Positions 53,091-63,683 of a DNA stretch of 64,000 nucleotides are shown here, piece by piece. Made by a program: the position numbers and the translations under genes. The stretch lies in the NCBI RefSeq assembly GCF_003049645.1, contig NZ_PYWK01000001.1, positions 2,139,487 to 2,203,486 on the forward strand. Direction: 5' to 3'. Origin of the DNA: Metasolibacillus fluoroglycofenilyticus (GTDB lineage Bacteria > Bacillota > Bacilli > Bacillales_A > Planococcaceae). The number at the start of each line of letters is the position of its first letter. The stretch's first letter is position 1. Below the pieces are notes generated by a model. The model ran no database searches. It saw only the letters and a program-made list of their open reading frames with translations, and was not told the origin of the DNA.

Positions 53091-53705
53091 TTAGCGCGTT
53101 GGAATTTCAAACGCTGAACCTACTTCAACATCTTCCGCCAATACTAAAATTCCCTTTTCAGAAGGCGCATTTGGAATTTCTAGCTCACGTGCTGAGCATA
53201 GCATACCAAATGAATCTACCCCGCGTAAATTTCCTTCTTTAATGAGTAAACCTGAAGGCATAACTGCACCAATTTTTGCAACAACTACTTTTTGTCCCGC
53301 TTCTACATTCGGTGCACCACAAACGATTTGCAGTGTTTCATCGCCTACATTTACTTTACAAACACTTAATTTATCAGCATTTGGATGCTTCTCCTTCGTT
53401 TCTACATAACCGACAACGAATTTTGGTGAAAAATCCACATCTAATGATAATGTGACATTATTTGCTGTTAATGCAGCTTCGATTTTTTCCACAAGCTCTG
53501 GCGTTAGCTCTACAATGCCTCTTGCTGTCAGCTCGATATATTTGCTGGCATTAAATAAGTTGAATGCCTTTACTTCCCCTGTTGCTTCTTCTTTTAATAA
53601 AGCTACATCGCCTTGTCTGTCCACTACTGTTGTAATAATTTTCTCTGTTGCTAGTTGTACTAAAAGCACATCACCAACATGCTCTTTGTTATATGCTACA
53701 TTCAT
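53091..53705 (-). CDS. ytpR: tRNA-binding domain protein YtpR
   Basis: 204 residues. The C-terminal half is an EMAP/PheT-type OB-fold tRNA-binding domain ([40 protein letters not shown]). The N-terminal half is a small beta domain. Its role in tRNA handling is unproven. It starts 4 bases inside the ytpQ end, so the two are coupled. Confidence 0.9.
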   Translation of the reverse strand: MNVAYNKEHVGDVLLVQLATEKIITTVVDRQGDVALLKEEATGEVKAFNLFNASKYIELTARGIVELTPELVEKIEAALTANNVTLSLDVDFSPKFVVGYVETKEKHPNADKLSVCKVNVGDETLQIVCGAPNVEAGQKVVVAKIGAVMPSGLLIKEGNLRGVDSFGMLCSARELEIPNAPSEKGILVLAEDVEVGSAFEIPTR

Positions 53706-54517
53706 TTTTTCTCTTGCTCCTTTTTTACTTTGTTTTTTGCGAGAATAAAAATTGGCTCTAAATTGCCCTCATCATAAATAAACGATAAAGATGTGATAGG
53801 TACCGCTCCTACAGAAAAGAAGTGCATCGTCATCTGCGCCAATACATCATACCCTACTTCATTGCGAATATCACCTATTATTAGCACATCCTGATGCGGC
53901 ACAGATACGGTCATATCGCCTTCAATTTGCGCGGCCATCTCCTTTAAAAACTGGTCGTTTAAAATACGACTTGCATCATAACCATCGTTATGATTGACAA
54001 AATAAAATATACTGCCTGCTACCTCATCTTTTTTCGTTGCGGTCGGCAATTTTTTCACTGAAAAGCGTGCAATCTCTCGCACTTGCTCCGCTGTAACGCC
54101 AAGCTTTTCTAGCATTGCTTCATCAATTAAACGATACGTTGTTCCTAAATCAAGTGCATAAAAAATTCGCGTTTCCGCCGTATGTTCTGTCGTTATGAAT
54201 GAGTGCCCGTCCTTGGACTTTTTCGGAAATGAGCCTGAACGAATAATTGGGTAAACCGCAGACAATTGCTCAAAACCTACCTCCTGCTCCTGTAGCATTG
54301 CTGCAAATGTTTGTTCAATTGTATAGACAACCTCATCGATTGCCGCCTGTTTTTTCGTCGTATACTTCGCTAATATTTCAGACAACGAAATATCCATCCC
54401 ACGCTGCAATACTTTATGCTGTAAACGCACTTTATCTGTCTCTTTATCATAAGACCAATCAAAAAGCTCCTCACCAAGCTGTTTTTTTAATGTTTCTACA
54501 AGTTCTGGAGATTTCAC
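53702..54517 (-). CDS. ytpQ: DUF1444 protein YtpQ
   Basis: 271 residues from GTG 54517, which follows AAAAGGAGGGACAAAT. An upstream in-frame start would include repeat sequence. DUF1444 family of unknown function, with [36 protein letters not shown] and [21 protein letters not shown] segments. Length matches the B. subtilis protein. The thioredoxin-like gene ytpP that accompanies it in B. subtilis is missing here. Confidence 0.9.
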   Translation of the reverse strand: MKSPELVETLKKQLGEELFDWSYDKETDKVRLQHKVLQRGMDISLSEILAKYTTKKQAAIDEVVYTIEQTFAAMLQEQEVGFEQLSAVYPIIRSGSFPKKSKDGHSFITTEHTAETRIFYALDLGTTYRLIDEAMLEKLGVTAEQVREIARFSVKKLPTATKKDEVAGSIFYFVNHNDGYDASRILNDQFLKEMAAQIEGDMTVSVPHQDVLIIGDIRNEVGYDVLAQMTMHFFSVGAVPITSLSFIYDEGNLEPIFILAKNKVKKEQEKK

Positions 54518-54529
54518 ATTTGTCCCTCC

Positions 54530-54690
54530 TTTTAAATAAAGTGAACCTTCCCTCAGTGTTTTTTCATCCTCCACTGATTGGTCGTTTCATCAATCGGTTT
54601 TTTCTAGGTTGTTTGTTCCACACTCCAATATTTCTTTACATATTATTTTGAAGCCTAGGGATTTATAGCCTGTTAATACGGGATAAACCG
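54530..54690 (-). repeat. Three-hairpin element, partial copy S, in the ytpQ leader
   Basis: On the minus strand the right part reads ACCAATCAGTGG ... CACTGAGGGAAGGTTCACTT, equal to the last hairpin and tail of copy Q. The far end at about 54671-54688 reads TGTTAATACGGG, the same terminus as in the 46.58 kb block. It ends 13 bases before the ytpQ start. Confidence 0.55.
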
Positions 54691-54834
54691 ATATTATTAT
54701 AACAAAAAAGAGCGCCCTGCTGTAGCATTTGGACGCTTTATCAAAACCATCCCAGCAGATTTTTAGCAAGCTTGGCTTCAAAACCTGTGGCATTTACTTA
54801 GGCTTATTTTAATTCTCAATCAAAATAAATATCG

Positions 54835-55353
<519 letters not shown>

Positions 55354-55423
55354 ACAAATTCCCTCACTTTCTATTACAGCATATATTGTAATTTATTTTG
55401 AGGTAAATGTGCAAATACATTGC

Positions 55424-55951
55424 TTATTTCCTATCCAAATACATTATTTGACCGACCAACAATGTTACGATATGCTCAAACATTTGTTGGCGATTTATTA
55501 AATTATTCGTAAAAATACCAATTGCGCCTTCATTGTGACGGGTATTTTCCTTCTTTGCAAAAGCATCCATTACTGGTCCGAGCTCTTTCCCTGCTCGTAC
55601 CTCGCTTGCTACTGACCTAGGTAAAACAAATTGTGCCCCTGCACTACTAATAACAGTTCCATCCTTCAATGCAACTGCTCCCCAATTGCAGCAGTACAGC
55701 TCTTCACCTACTGGCTGCACACCGCCTTCTAAGCCAAAACCCCAATCTGCCTCTGTTTGTTGCAAAGTATTTTTTGCGCGGTTAATCGCCCCTTGTCGTG
55801 TTTCTTCAGCAGACAAAGGCTGTGCTGCTACGCCTGATTCTACATTTAGATGAACAAAATTTGCCTGCGGAAAATAAGTGTGAATCACCTTTTCTACCGC
55901 ATTCGTTTTTGCTTTATTTTGTGTGCCAATTGCTACTAACAACGCCATCAT
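55424..55951 (-). CDS. DUF84 NTPase (inosine/xanthosine triphosphatase, YjjX-like)
   Basis: 175 residues. Starts ALLVAIGTQNKAKTNAVEKV, then QPLSAEETRQGAINRAKNTL and WGFGLEGGVQ, typical of the DUF84 house-cleaning phosphatases that remove ITP/XTP. C-terminal RHNEGAIGIFTNNLINRQQM. Start 55951 or 55948. Confidence 0.88.
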   Translation of the reverse strand: MMALLVAIGTQNKAKTNAVEKVIHTYFPQANFVHLNVESGVAAQPLSAEETRQGAINRAKNTLQQTEADWGFGLEGGVQPVGEELYCCNWGAVALKDGTVISSAGAQFVLPRSVASEVRAGKELGPVMDAFAKKENTRHNEGAIGIFTNNLINRQQMFEHIVTLLVGQIMYLDRK

Positions 55952-56049
55952 CTCCTATTTATTTTCTTTATTAAGGAAATACTTCTTGTACGAAAAAAAA
56001 TCAGTTTTTACGTTTACTGCGGTTTACATGAGTAGGGCTAAAATATGTA

Positions 56050-56081
56050 AAGCTATCAGGAAGTAGATTTCCCGATAGCTC
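56050..56081 (-). terminator. Terminator of ytoP
   Basis: AGCTATCGGGAAA / TTCCTGATAGCT hairpin beyond the aminopeptidase stop on the minus strand. Confidence 0.72.
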
Positions 56082-56086
56082 GTTTA

Positions 56087-57166
56087 TTAAACATTAGCTT
56101 TAATTGTTTCTAGTGTAGTGTTGTCGACTGATTTAACAAGCTTCACTAATAGTTCTTTCGCTGCCGCATAATCATCGACATGGATAATTGATGAAGATGT
56201 ATGAATGTAGCGAGAGCATATGCCAATAACTGCTGATGGTACACCGTTTAATTGTATGTGAACTTTACCAGCATCTGTGCCACCACCCGGTGATACGAAA
56301 TATTGGTATGGAATCTTGTTTGATTCAGCTGTATCTAATACAAATTCACGCATGCCACGGTGAGTAATCATTGTACGATCGAAAATACGTACTAGCGCAC
56401 CTTGCCCTAATTGACCAAATTGCGATTTATCACCAGATGTATCGTTAGCAGGTGATGCATCTAAAGCAAAAAACAGGTCTGGTTGAATCATATTGGCAGA
56501 AACACCAGCGCCGCGCAAACCTACCTCCTCCATTACATTCGCACCTGAATATAAATGATTTGTTAGCTGCTCATCTTTTAATTCTTTTAATAATTCAATT
56601 GCTAAACCGCAACCATAACGATTATCCCAAGCTTTCGCCATAATTTTTTTCGGATTAGCCATCGGTGTGAATGGGCATACAGGGATAATAGATTGTCCCG
56701 GACGAACGCCCATTGACTCTGCATCTTCCTTAGAATCAGCACCAATATCAATCAGCATGTTTTTCATATCCATCGGCTTTGCACGCTCCGCATCTGTTAA
56801 TAAATGCGGTGGTACAGAAGCGATAACCCCCGGAATTTCACGGTCTTTTGTATAAAGTGTTACACGTTGTGCTAGCATTACTTGATTCCACCAGCCACCT
56901 AGTGTTTGGAAGCGAATGAGTCCATTATCAGTAATCGATGTGACCATAAATGCGACCTCATCCATATGTCCTGCCACTAAAATTTTTGGTGCATCCGCTT
57001 GTGTAGATTTACGAACACCAAAAATTCCACCTAAATTGTCTTGAATAACCTCATCCGCATATTTTTCAAGCTCGCTGCGCATAAAATTACGTACTGCACG
57101 CTCATTTCCGGGTGCTCCCGGAAGCTCTGTTAATGTTTTGAAAAGCTGCATTGTTTCTTGATTCAC
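56087..57166 (-). CDS. ytoP: M42 family aminopeptidase YtoP
   Basis: 359 residues. M42 glutamyl/deblocking aminopeptidase: [18 protein letters not shown], metal ligands in [47 protein letters not shown] and the C-terminal [18 protein letters not shown]. Cytosolic dodecamer in this family. B. subtilis places it beside ytzB, as here. Confidence 0.94.
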   Translation of the reverse strand: MNQETMQLFKTLTELPGAPGNERAVRNFMRSELEKYADEVIQDNLGGIFGVRKSTQADAPKILVAGHMDEVAFMVTSITDNGLIRFQTLGGWWNQVMLAQRVTLYTKDREIPGVIASVPPHLLTDAERAKPMDMKNMLIDIGADSKEDAESMGVRPGQSIIPVCPFTPMANPKKIMAKAWDNRYGCGLAIELLKELKDEQLTNHLYSGANVMEEVGLRGAGVSANMIQPDLFFALDASPANDTSGDKSQFGQLGQGALVRIFDRTMITHRGMREFVLDTAESNKIPYQYFVSPGGGTDAGKVHIQLNGVPSAVIGICSRYIHTSSSIIHVDDYAAAKELLVKLVKSVDNTTLETIKANV

Positions 57167-57296
57167 TTATGATACACTCCCCTTGTTAATTTACGCATCT
57201 ATTATAACATAAAGTAAAAGTATTTCGCCCTTCGAATTTTCTATTTTTTACACGCTCTTTTATATGTGATAAAGTTAGAGCAAGGAGGGAATAAAG

Positions 57297-57611
57297 ATGA
57301 AATTGAGAGATTTTGTTTTAGGGGTAGCGACGGGATTAGCAGCAGCAATTATTATTAAAGAGGTAAGTGAACGCGTCGATCCTTACTTATCAGCAGATAC
57401 AGTATTACAGCAAATTAAGGCTGAATTTAAAAAAGAAGCACCTATTGATGGCTCATGGGTGTTTATGAAAGTAGAAGAGTTTAACAACGGATTTACAACT
57501 GCTCCTGTTTATCGCGGTGGCATTTCACGCATGATGGACGGCGAAATGGAATCATTTGAATTCGCAGCAGACGCCCGCTCGGGTGCGGTTTTAGAGCTGA
57601 CGAAGCTATAA
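57297..57611 (+). CDS. ytzB: YtzB-like PepSY-type protein
   Basis: 104 residues. N-terminal hydrophobic stretch (DFVLGVATGLAAAIIIKE) then a PepSY-like domain (SADTVLQQIKAEFKKEAPID ... SGAVLELTKL). Divergent from ytoP, with GCAAGGAGGG. Function unknown. Confidence 0.8.
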   Translation: MKLRDFVLGVATGLAAAIIIKEVSERVDPYLSADTVLQQIKAEFKKEAPIDGSWVFMKVEEFNNGFTTAPVYRGGISRMMDGEMESFEFAADARSGAVLELTKL

Positions 57612-57616
57612 ATATA

Positions 57617-57664
57617 AAAGTCGCATGAAACCAAATCATAAGTGCTGATTTCATGCGATTTTTG
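57617..57664 (+). terminator. Terminator of ytzB
   Basis: AAAGTCGCATGAAA / TTTCATGCGATTTTTG hairpin after the ytzB stop. It can also serve the convergent membrane-protein gene. Confidence 0.85.
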
Positions 57665-57683
57665 TCTTCTATAACAAATCATT

Positions 57684-58124
57684 TTATTCATACAATCTTT
57701 TTACATAATCCCCTGTTTCTGCATTTACTATATAGACAGATGTATCTGTGTATATATAATACATACCTTCTTGCCCTTTTGGAAAATCACCTTTATTATA
57801 TCGGGTTGTCTCCCCAGTCGTCCGCTCAATCATTTCACGAGCTTCAGCATATGTATAATTAGGTAATTTATAAAAAGCTATAGCGGCTATTAGTAAAATC
57901 GCAACAGGATAGAGTATTAATAATAGGTTAGGTAATTTACTAATGTTGGAGGATTTTAAAAAAATCACTATACAAAATAAGACAAGAGCTAGAATTAAAT
58001 TGGCCAACCATGAATTTGTTGGTGATGCGACAAATTCATATTGTTTTCCTACATAAAACAAAGCTATTGCTAACATAATATGAACGATTAATATAATTAA
58101 TATGATACTTTTCTTCACGCACAT
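57684..58124 (-). CDS. Small membrane protein, unknown
   Basis: About 146 residues. GTG at 58118 after GGAAGGTGAT is the best start, and ATG 58124 is also possible. Three hydrophobic segments (SIILIILIVHIMLAIALFYV; SWLANLILALVLFCIVIFL; LPNLLLILYPVAILLIAAIA) are followed by a soluble C-terminus with TYAEAREMIERTTG and VYIVNAETGDYVKRLYE, which resembles a single PepSY-like unit. No assigned role. Confidence 0.68.
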   Translation of the reverse strand: MCVKKSIILIILIVHIMLAIALFYVGKQYEFVASPTNSWLANLILALVLFCIVIFLKSSNISKLPNLLLILYPVAILLIAAIAFYKLPNYTYAEAREMIERTTGETTRYNKGDFPKGQEGMYYIYTDTSVYIVNAETGDYVKRLYE

Positions 58125-58434
58125 CACCTTCCATAATAGGCTATGCTCCATCCATTACACTTGCGCGAACTTCTCTAAACTAATGAATCAAAAAATCATT
58201 TTATTTTGACAAAGCATTGAAATAAAGGTTCTCATTACCTCTCTTTATCGAAAACAAACACCGCCGAAGTCAGTGTTCATCACATCTTTAAAAGAGGCAC
58301 TATCTATTTATTTTTGGATAGCCCCCCTCTTTTCAAAAAAACCACTCACTATATTAATAAACAAACATTTTATAATAACGGCAAACAACAGCGCCCAAAA
58401 TGCCGGCTACTGCACGGCATTTTGGGCGCCTCTG
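58125..58434. repeat. Diverged family A repeat, copy 3
   Basis: About 58196-58440: TTTATTTTGACAAAGCATTG, then AAATAAAGGTT, AAGTCAGTGTTCATCACATC, TTTAAAAGAGGCACTAT and a hairpin GGCGCCCAAAATGCCG... in the dat-side orientation. It corresponds to family A at 41171 and 46441. The closing hairpin CGCCCAAAATGCCG / CGGCATTTTGGGCG may also terminate the ytnP gene. Confidence 0.6.
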
Positions 58435-59304
58435 TTATTTAAACTGAATCACTGCCTCATTACTGCGCTTTAAGCTGTCAACAACTTCCTTGCCTGTTGC
58501 GTCCCATTGAAGCATACGGTAATAGGCATCGTGATAGAAAATGAATTTATAGCCATTTTCTAATGCTTCCTTCATCAGCTTTTCCTTGGCAAACACGCTC
58601 GTCATTGGGTAGTCATCATATGCAAGCACCCATAGTGGATTTTGATGTGCGTGTGTTGGCATAATGTCTGCCATATGTAGGAGCACATCGCCATTTTGCT
58701 CTAGGCGAATAATGGCATGACCATCACTATGACCACCTGTGTGCACCATTTTTAAGCCCGGTGCTACTTCTAGCTCCCCTTCGAACGTTTTCACTAAATG
58801 TTGAATAGGCTCCCAGTTTTCCTTCCAATAGGTGTTGCGCGAACGAATATTTGGATTACGCATCTCATCCCATTCGATTTGCGTCGTGTAAATCGTTGCA
58901 TTTGGGAATACCGGAACAAGCTGCTCCCCCTCCCAGCGTGTTAAACCACCCGCATGGTCGAAATGTAAATGCGTCATTAAAATAACGTCAATATCCTCTG
59001 GCTTCATGCCGAGCTCAGCTAAGCTTGTTTCCAATGTTGACTGCTCGGAAACACCAAAGTTGCGCAGCTGCTTTTCCGTTAACTTGCCTGCACCTACACC
59101 CGAATCAATTAAATAATTTTTACCTTCGTATTGAATTAAAATGGGCTCACATGCAAGCTCAATTTGATTTAGCTCATTAACAGGGTATTTGCGCGACCAG
59201 AGCGCTCTTGGTACGACCCCGAACATTGCTCCTCCATCTAAAGCTGTTACCCCACCATTTAACCAAAATAGTTTCATATTATGAAATACATATTGATCCA
59301 TCAT
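58435..59304 (-). CDS. ytnP: Metallo-beta-lactamase-fold hydrolase YtnP
   Basis: 289 residues from ATG 59304 (or 59301) after GGGGGAG. An in-frame extension is rejected. Zinc motif [11 protein letters not shown] (about residue 105) and later [22 protein letters not shown] and FYHDAYY. In B. subtilis YtnP is a lactonase-type enzyme that quenches quorum signals. Substrate not proven here. Confidence 0.9.
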   Translation of the reverse strand: MMDQYVFHNMKLFWLNGGVTALDGGAMFGVVPRALWSRKYPVNELNQIELACEPILIQYEGKNYLIDSGVGAGKLTEKQLRNFGVSEQSTLETSLAELGMKPEDIDVILMTHLHFDHAGGLTRWEGEQLVPVFPNATIYTTQIEWDEMRNPNIRSRNTYWKENWEPIQHLVKTFEGELEVAPGLKMVHTGGHSDGHAIIRLEQNGDVLLHMADIMPTHAHQNPLWVLAYDDYPMTSVFAKEKLMKEALENGYKFIFYHDAYYRMLQWDATGKEVVDSLKRSNEAVIQFK

Positions 59305-59494
59305 TTCTCCCCCTAATTCAAAAATTAAAATAGCTGCAATCAACGGGTGTATGCCTAATACAAGGCATTTCACCTTACAAAAACAAGCTAATATTTATAT
59401 AAGCAACACATTATTAGCTGTTTAGAATAAGGATATCGCTACTCCGCACCAACCGCAGTGAAGATTATCGTTTATAAGTTATATTTTCAATAAA

Positions 59495-60151
59495 TCATGC
59501 TCCAACTTGCTTGCGAAACTGACACTCTAAACGATAAATAGGCTGCCCCTTTGCCGAAAACTTTTCCTCGTACTCTGTCATCACATTATCCTCTGGCATA
59601 TTTGCATGCAAATCGAGAGAGACGTAGTTTAATGCCATACCGTAAGCATTCATGCTCACTAAGGAGTACTCGAATAAGCCACGATTATCTGTTTTAAAAT
59701 GAATTTCCCCTCGCTCAATTAAAACATTTTCGTAAATTGCTAAAAAACTTTCATGTGTTAAACGGCGCTTCGCATGGCGTGCTTTTGGCCATGGGTCTGA
59801 AAAGTTCAAATAAACACGATTAACATCGCCTTTGGCAAAATAGTCTTGTAATTTCGCACCATTTACTTTTAATAGACGTAAATTAGCAGGCTTGTCGGCT
59901 TCAACAATGCGCTCAAGTGCACTAACAATCACGCTATCATATAGCTCGATTCCGATATAATTAATATTTGGATTTTGTAACGCCATACCTAGCACGAACT
60001 GTCCTTTGCCCGTTCCGACTTCGATATGAATCGGATGGTCATTGCCAAATACATTTGACCAATCGCCCTTATGCTGCTCTGGATTTGGCAAAATGACATC
60101 TGGATGCGCATGAATAAATTCTTCTGCCCACGGTTTGTTTCTTAATCTCAC
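59495..60151 (-). CDS. trmB: tRNA (guanine-N7-)-methyltransferase
   Basis: 218 residues. Methylates G46 of tRNA. SAM-binding HIEVGTGKGQFVLGMALQNP, catalytic NFSDPWPKARHAKRRLTHES and C-terminal TEYEEKFSAKGQPIYRLEC. B. subtilis ytmQ. Confidence 0.96.
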   Translation of the reverse strand: MRLRNKPWAEEFIHAHPDVILPNPEQHKGDWSNVFGNDHPIHIEVGTGKGQFVLGMALQNPNINYIGIELYDSVIVSALERIVEADKPANLRLLKVNGAKLQDYFAKGDVNRVYLNFSDPWPKARHAKRRLTHESFLAIYENVLIERGEIHFKTDNRGLFEYSLVSMNAYGMALNYVSLDLHANMPEDNVMTEYEEKFSAKGQPIYRLECQFRKQVGA

Positions 60152-60271
60152 TTACTTTTCCTCATTTCTTTATTACATCTTTTCTATGCTACAAAGTTCC
60201 TAGCCTATGTTTTTCAATACAGCAATCCGAAAAATTGTCGCGGACTGAAGATTCACTTTATTATAACTGAT

Positions 60272-61192
60272 TCACTTATTTTTTGTCGCATACCAGCTTA
60301 ATGGCTCAATGTGAAACTGCATTTGCTTGTTTGGCTCTGTTAATATTTCCCCATCCGCATGACAAGGCAGCTCTGCCTTATGTGTGAATTGAATTTTTTG
60401 CCCCGTAAGCTGTATTACTTCCCGTAAACGAATATGCGTACCCGAAAAAATCGTAACAAACAAAAATAATAATTTTATTGCTGATATATTATGTACAACA
60501 ATTACCTCAAGCATTTGATCATCGGTTTCCGATGCTGGTGAAAGCTTCATACCCCCACCGAAGTAGGGCTGATTGCATACTGTCGCAAACCAAACATTGT
60601 GAATATGATGTCGTTCTCCATCTACAAGTATTTCTAATTCGAACGGTTTAAAAATAAATAATTCTTTAATTAAAAAGTAGATATAGCTTAATTTACCGAG
60701 CCCCATTTTGCCGAGCTGCCTTTTCAAAGTTGAGTCATTGGCAACTTTGGCAACCGCCGCATCAAAGCCAATGCCGCAATTATTCATAAAGGCGTGCTCC
60801 TTTTGCAATTTGACAACACCACAGTCATGCTGCCTTCTTGCAGGCTGCTGTACAAAGTCTATCAACTGCTCAACCGTTTGGAAAGTAGGATAAGTTCTAG
60901 CATAATCATTGCCAGAGCCTCCCGCCATCACGCCAATCGTTATCCATTCACAATGGAGCACACCGTTTATGACCTCGTGAATTGTCCCATCTCCTCCAAT
61001 AATAACAATACAAGTCGGTCGTTGCTGTTTTTTTGTCTGCTGTGCAATTTCTTGTGCAATTTTAAAGCCATGCCCTCTATAGTCTGTTGTATGTAGTATG
61101 TAAGGAATATTTAAAGCAGGTTGCCAACTTCGCCAACGCTTAAGCCCTCTGCCACTACCTGCATAGGCATTCAAAATAATATGGAGCTGCAT
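60272..61192 (-). CDS. Diacylglycerol kinase-like lipid kinase (YtlR-like)
   Basis: 306 residues. DAGK catalytic domain: ILNAYAGSGRGLKRWRSW, IVIIGGDGTIHEVINGVLH, GVMAGGSGNDYARTYP and CGIGFDAAVA. Phosphorylates a lipid substrate in the cytosol; substrate unknown for this paralogue. It starts at the stop of the next upstream gene, so the two are coupled. Confidence 0.9.
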   Translation of the reverse strand: MQLHIILNAYAGSGRGLKRWRSWQPALNIPYILHTTDYRGHGFKIAQEIAQQTKKQQRPTCIVIIGGDGTIHEVINGVLHCEWITIGVMAGGSGNDYARTYPTFQTVEQLIDFVQQPARRQHDCGVVKLQKEHAFMNNCGIGFDAAVAKVANDSTLKRQLGKMGLGKLSYIYFLIKELFIFKPFELEILVDGERHHIHNVWFATVCNQPYFGGGMKLSPASETDDQMLEVIVVHNISAIKLLFLFVTIFSGTHIRLREVIQLTGQKIQFTHKAELPCHADGEILTEPNKQMQFHIEPLSWYATKNK

Positions 61193-62175
61193 TATTCGTC
61201 ATCCTTTTTTTGCTCGCTCCATATATCCCGATGAAACGATGTAGTTTGACCAATCGCTAATATCGACTGTGCAGCTCGAATTTGCATATGCTTCATCGGT
61301 GAAACCGTCCGCTTTATTTGTTGAAGCCACCCTGCATATTTACGCTTATCAATAAACTGCACACCATGAACAGCGCCTGGATAATCAAAATAGCCATTGC
61401 GCGAAAGCAGCACTTTACGTATCGGCATGTCTACGCTTGCTTGCTCAAAAAGTTGCTTAACCAATGTTTCCATGCGATTTAATCGAATAAAAGGATTAAG
61501 TGTTTTTTTATCTTGCTTCCCTACCTTTTTAACCCAAAAACGTTCGCTACCGCCGACATAAACAGCTTGATTTTCTTCCTCCACTACCGTAATACAAACA
61601 CATTCAACAGGCGTAATCACAATGACCTCTAACTCGATTGGCGCTTTTTTCACACGTAAAATTGGGTAATAAAACACGAAATAGTTATCTGGTAAGTCTT
61701 GTAATAATGTGCGTAGTAACGTGTCACGCATATACTTAGGATCAACATATGATTTTTCACGCAATGTCGAGCTAGCCCACTTCATTTGAAAATGGAAAAA
61801 TTGGTCCATAAACATGCGCTTTAATTCCTCTAATGTTTGTGGATTATAAACGATGTTTGGTTCAAAAAACAGCGTTGTTTCCTCGTCTAAAAATTCGTCA
61901 TCCGCTACTACTTCGTCAGTCGCAGGCTCCTCTATGATTTGCTTTTTTTGAGGGAAAAATTTCTTTAAAAATGCGAACCTCGATTTCTCATTTTCAACGA
62001 CATCCTCAGTCGTATCAACATGCTCCCACTGCTGGTTTAATTCACCGCCTGTTTCCCATTGGTGTTTGATGCGCTCCCATTGTACTTTTTTCAAGCGAAC
62101 AAACTGTGTAGGATAGCGCGTTAAATCTATTTCATAGCGAGATATATAATCTTGTATTTTTACTAATTGAGCCAT
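61192..62175 (-). CDS. YtlQ-like protein, unknown
   Basis: 327 residues. A charged N-terminus (QLVKIQDYISRYEIDLTRYP) and a C-terminal half with nuclease-like strands (VYVGGSERFWVKKVGKQDKK and PFIRLNRMETLVKQLFEQ), which resembles a NERD/restriction-like fold. The acidic patch VADDEFLDEETTLFFEPN lies at about residue 90. Overlaps the lipid-kinase gene by one base. Function unknown; family assignment is by position and style only. Confidence 0.6.
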   Translation of the reverse strand: MAQLVKIQDYISRYEIDLTRYPTQFVRLKKVQWERIKHQWETGGELNQQWEHVDTTEDVVENEKSRFAFLKKFFPQKKQIIEEPATDEVVADDEFLDEETTLFFEPNIVYNPQTLEELKRMFMDQFFHFQMKWASSTLREKSYVDPKYMRDTLLRTLLQDLPDNYFVFYYPILRVKKAPIELEVIVITPVECVCITVVEEENQAVYVGGSERFWVKKVGKQDKKTLNPFIRLNRMETLVKQLFEQASVDMPIRKVLLSRNGYFDYPGAVHGVQFIDKRKYAGWLQQIKRTVSPMKHMQIRAAQSILAIGQTTSFHRDIWSEQKKDDE

Positions 62176-62629
62176 CGCGAAACACTCTCCATCTACTTGC
62201 TTTCGTAGTATCTATTGTACATGAATCGCCAGCAAAAAAATATAAGTTTGTCTAAAAGCTGGCGAGCACACCGCTATATTGAAATATTATCCCATGCGTG
62301 TTGATTAGCCTTTCTTTTACATAGAATACTTAACAATTCGTTAATTTCCATTGCGGGGGCGGCTTGTCGCCGAAATGAAAGTTTACTTTGCGATGAGTAG
62401 TCGTAGGAGCATCCTGCTCTTCACGCCAATCAACAAGTAAATCCTTTATTAACAGTGTGCTCCACACTTAAACATATCATTTGCGTTAAATATATCCTAT
62501 GGTGGATATGCTGTTAACCCTATGCTCGCTACTCAATCTAGTAAGATAAGGAATATTGCTTTTGATTATTATAAGGTAATAAAAAACGTCTGAAAAGCAA
62601 TGCCTTAGCACGCTTTTCAGACGTTCTAT
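62176..62629. other. Gap between dat and the YtlQ-like gene
   Basis: 454 bases. Contains a diverged REP-like element (62389-62406, TGCGATGAGTAGTCGTAGGA), a stretch CCACACTTAAACATATCATT similar to the flank of element R, and the dat terminator. No gene. Confidence 0.55.
62583..62627 (-). terminator. Terminator of dat
   Basis: AACGTCTGAAAAGC / GCTTTTCAGACGTT, a 14-bp perfect stem, directly after the dat stop. Confidence 0.87.
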
Positions 62630-63481
62630 TTAGATTGAAACTGGTGCTGGAATTTTTGTCTCAAACTGCGCTTGCAATTTGCGTGTCCATGCACCTACTT
62701 GACCACCATTAATTTGCTGACCATCAATATCGATAACTGGTGTCACCTCTGAAGTTGTCGAGGCAATAAAAACCTCATCCATCGCTAGAAGCTGTTGCTT
62801 TGTCATCGCTTGCTCCTGCACAGGTAAGCCAATTTCCTGCGCACATTGTAAAACAACATGACGTGTAATTCCTTTTAAAATGAAGTTATTCGCTGGATGT
62901 GTGTGTAATACACCATCCTTCACACCGAAAACATTTGTTGATGAGCCCTCTGTCACCGTTTCAGCTCGGTGTAAAATAGCCTCATAGCAGCCTTTTTCAA
63001 ATGCTTCTTGCTTTGCTAATACCGCCCCTAATAAATTCAATGATTTAATATCGCAGCGTAGCCAGCGAATATCCTCTACAAAGGTTGCCTTCACACCGTT
63101 TTCTAAGTTAGTGAATGGACGTGATGTTTCCACTGCTGTCCCTGTTAAGACAGGCACTACGTCAGCACTTGGGAAAATATGATTACGCGCGGAAGCGCCA
63201 CGTGTAATTTGAAAATAAATATGACCGTTATTAATCTCATTTGCCTCTACTAGCTCATGCAATAACTGGTGCAATTTATGCTTCGTATAAGGAATCGTCA
63301 AACGAATTTCTTCAGCGCTTACATAAAAGCGATCAATATGCTCTTGCGCCGTGAACAATTGCCCATTATACACTTTAATTACCTCATAAATTCCGTCCCC
63401 AAACTGATAACCACGGTCCTCTTTATGAATAACAACTTCCTCATCTGTAACGATGCGATCATTTAATAAACTATACCCCAT
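62630..63481 (-). CDS. dat: D-amino-acid transaminase
   Basis: 283 residues from 63481 (63484 also ATG). Fold-type IV PLP enzyme interconverting D-alanine and D-glutamate for wall synthesis. Motifs are RGYQFGDGIYEVIKVYNGQL, SLNLLGAVLAKQEAFEKGC (PLP-lysine region near DIKSLN), EGSSTNVFGVKDGVLHTHP and ASTTSEVTPV. Matches the family length. Confidence 0.95.
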   Translation of the reverse strand: MGYSLLNDRIVTDEEVVIHKEDRGYQFGDGIYEVIKVYNGQLFTAQEHIDRFYVSAEEIRLTIPYTKHKLHQLLHELVEANEINNGHIYFQITRGASARNHIFPSADVVPVLTGTAVETSRPFTNLENGVKATFVEDIRWLRCDIKSLNLLGAVLAKQEAFEKGCYEAILHRAETVTEGSSTNVFGVKDGVLHTHPANNFILKGITRHVVLQCAQEIGLPVQEQAMTKQQLLAMDEVFIASTTSEVTPVIDIDGQQINGGQVGAWTRKLQAQFETKIPAPVSI

Positions 63482-63683
63482 CATATATACCTCTTCTCCA
63501 CTTTATTCCGTATTAACAATTAGTAAATCTTCTATCCACACGCTGACTTCCAGCAAAAGATAAATGAATAAAACCTTAAAATCAATAAACATATACATTA
63601 ACTAAAAACCCCATACTTGTATGCGACTATGTCGCTGTTAGCCTATTCTATGCGTTAAAGCTTCCACTAATTGAAATTTTACT

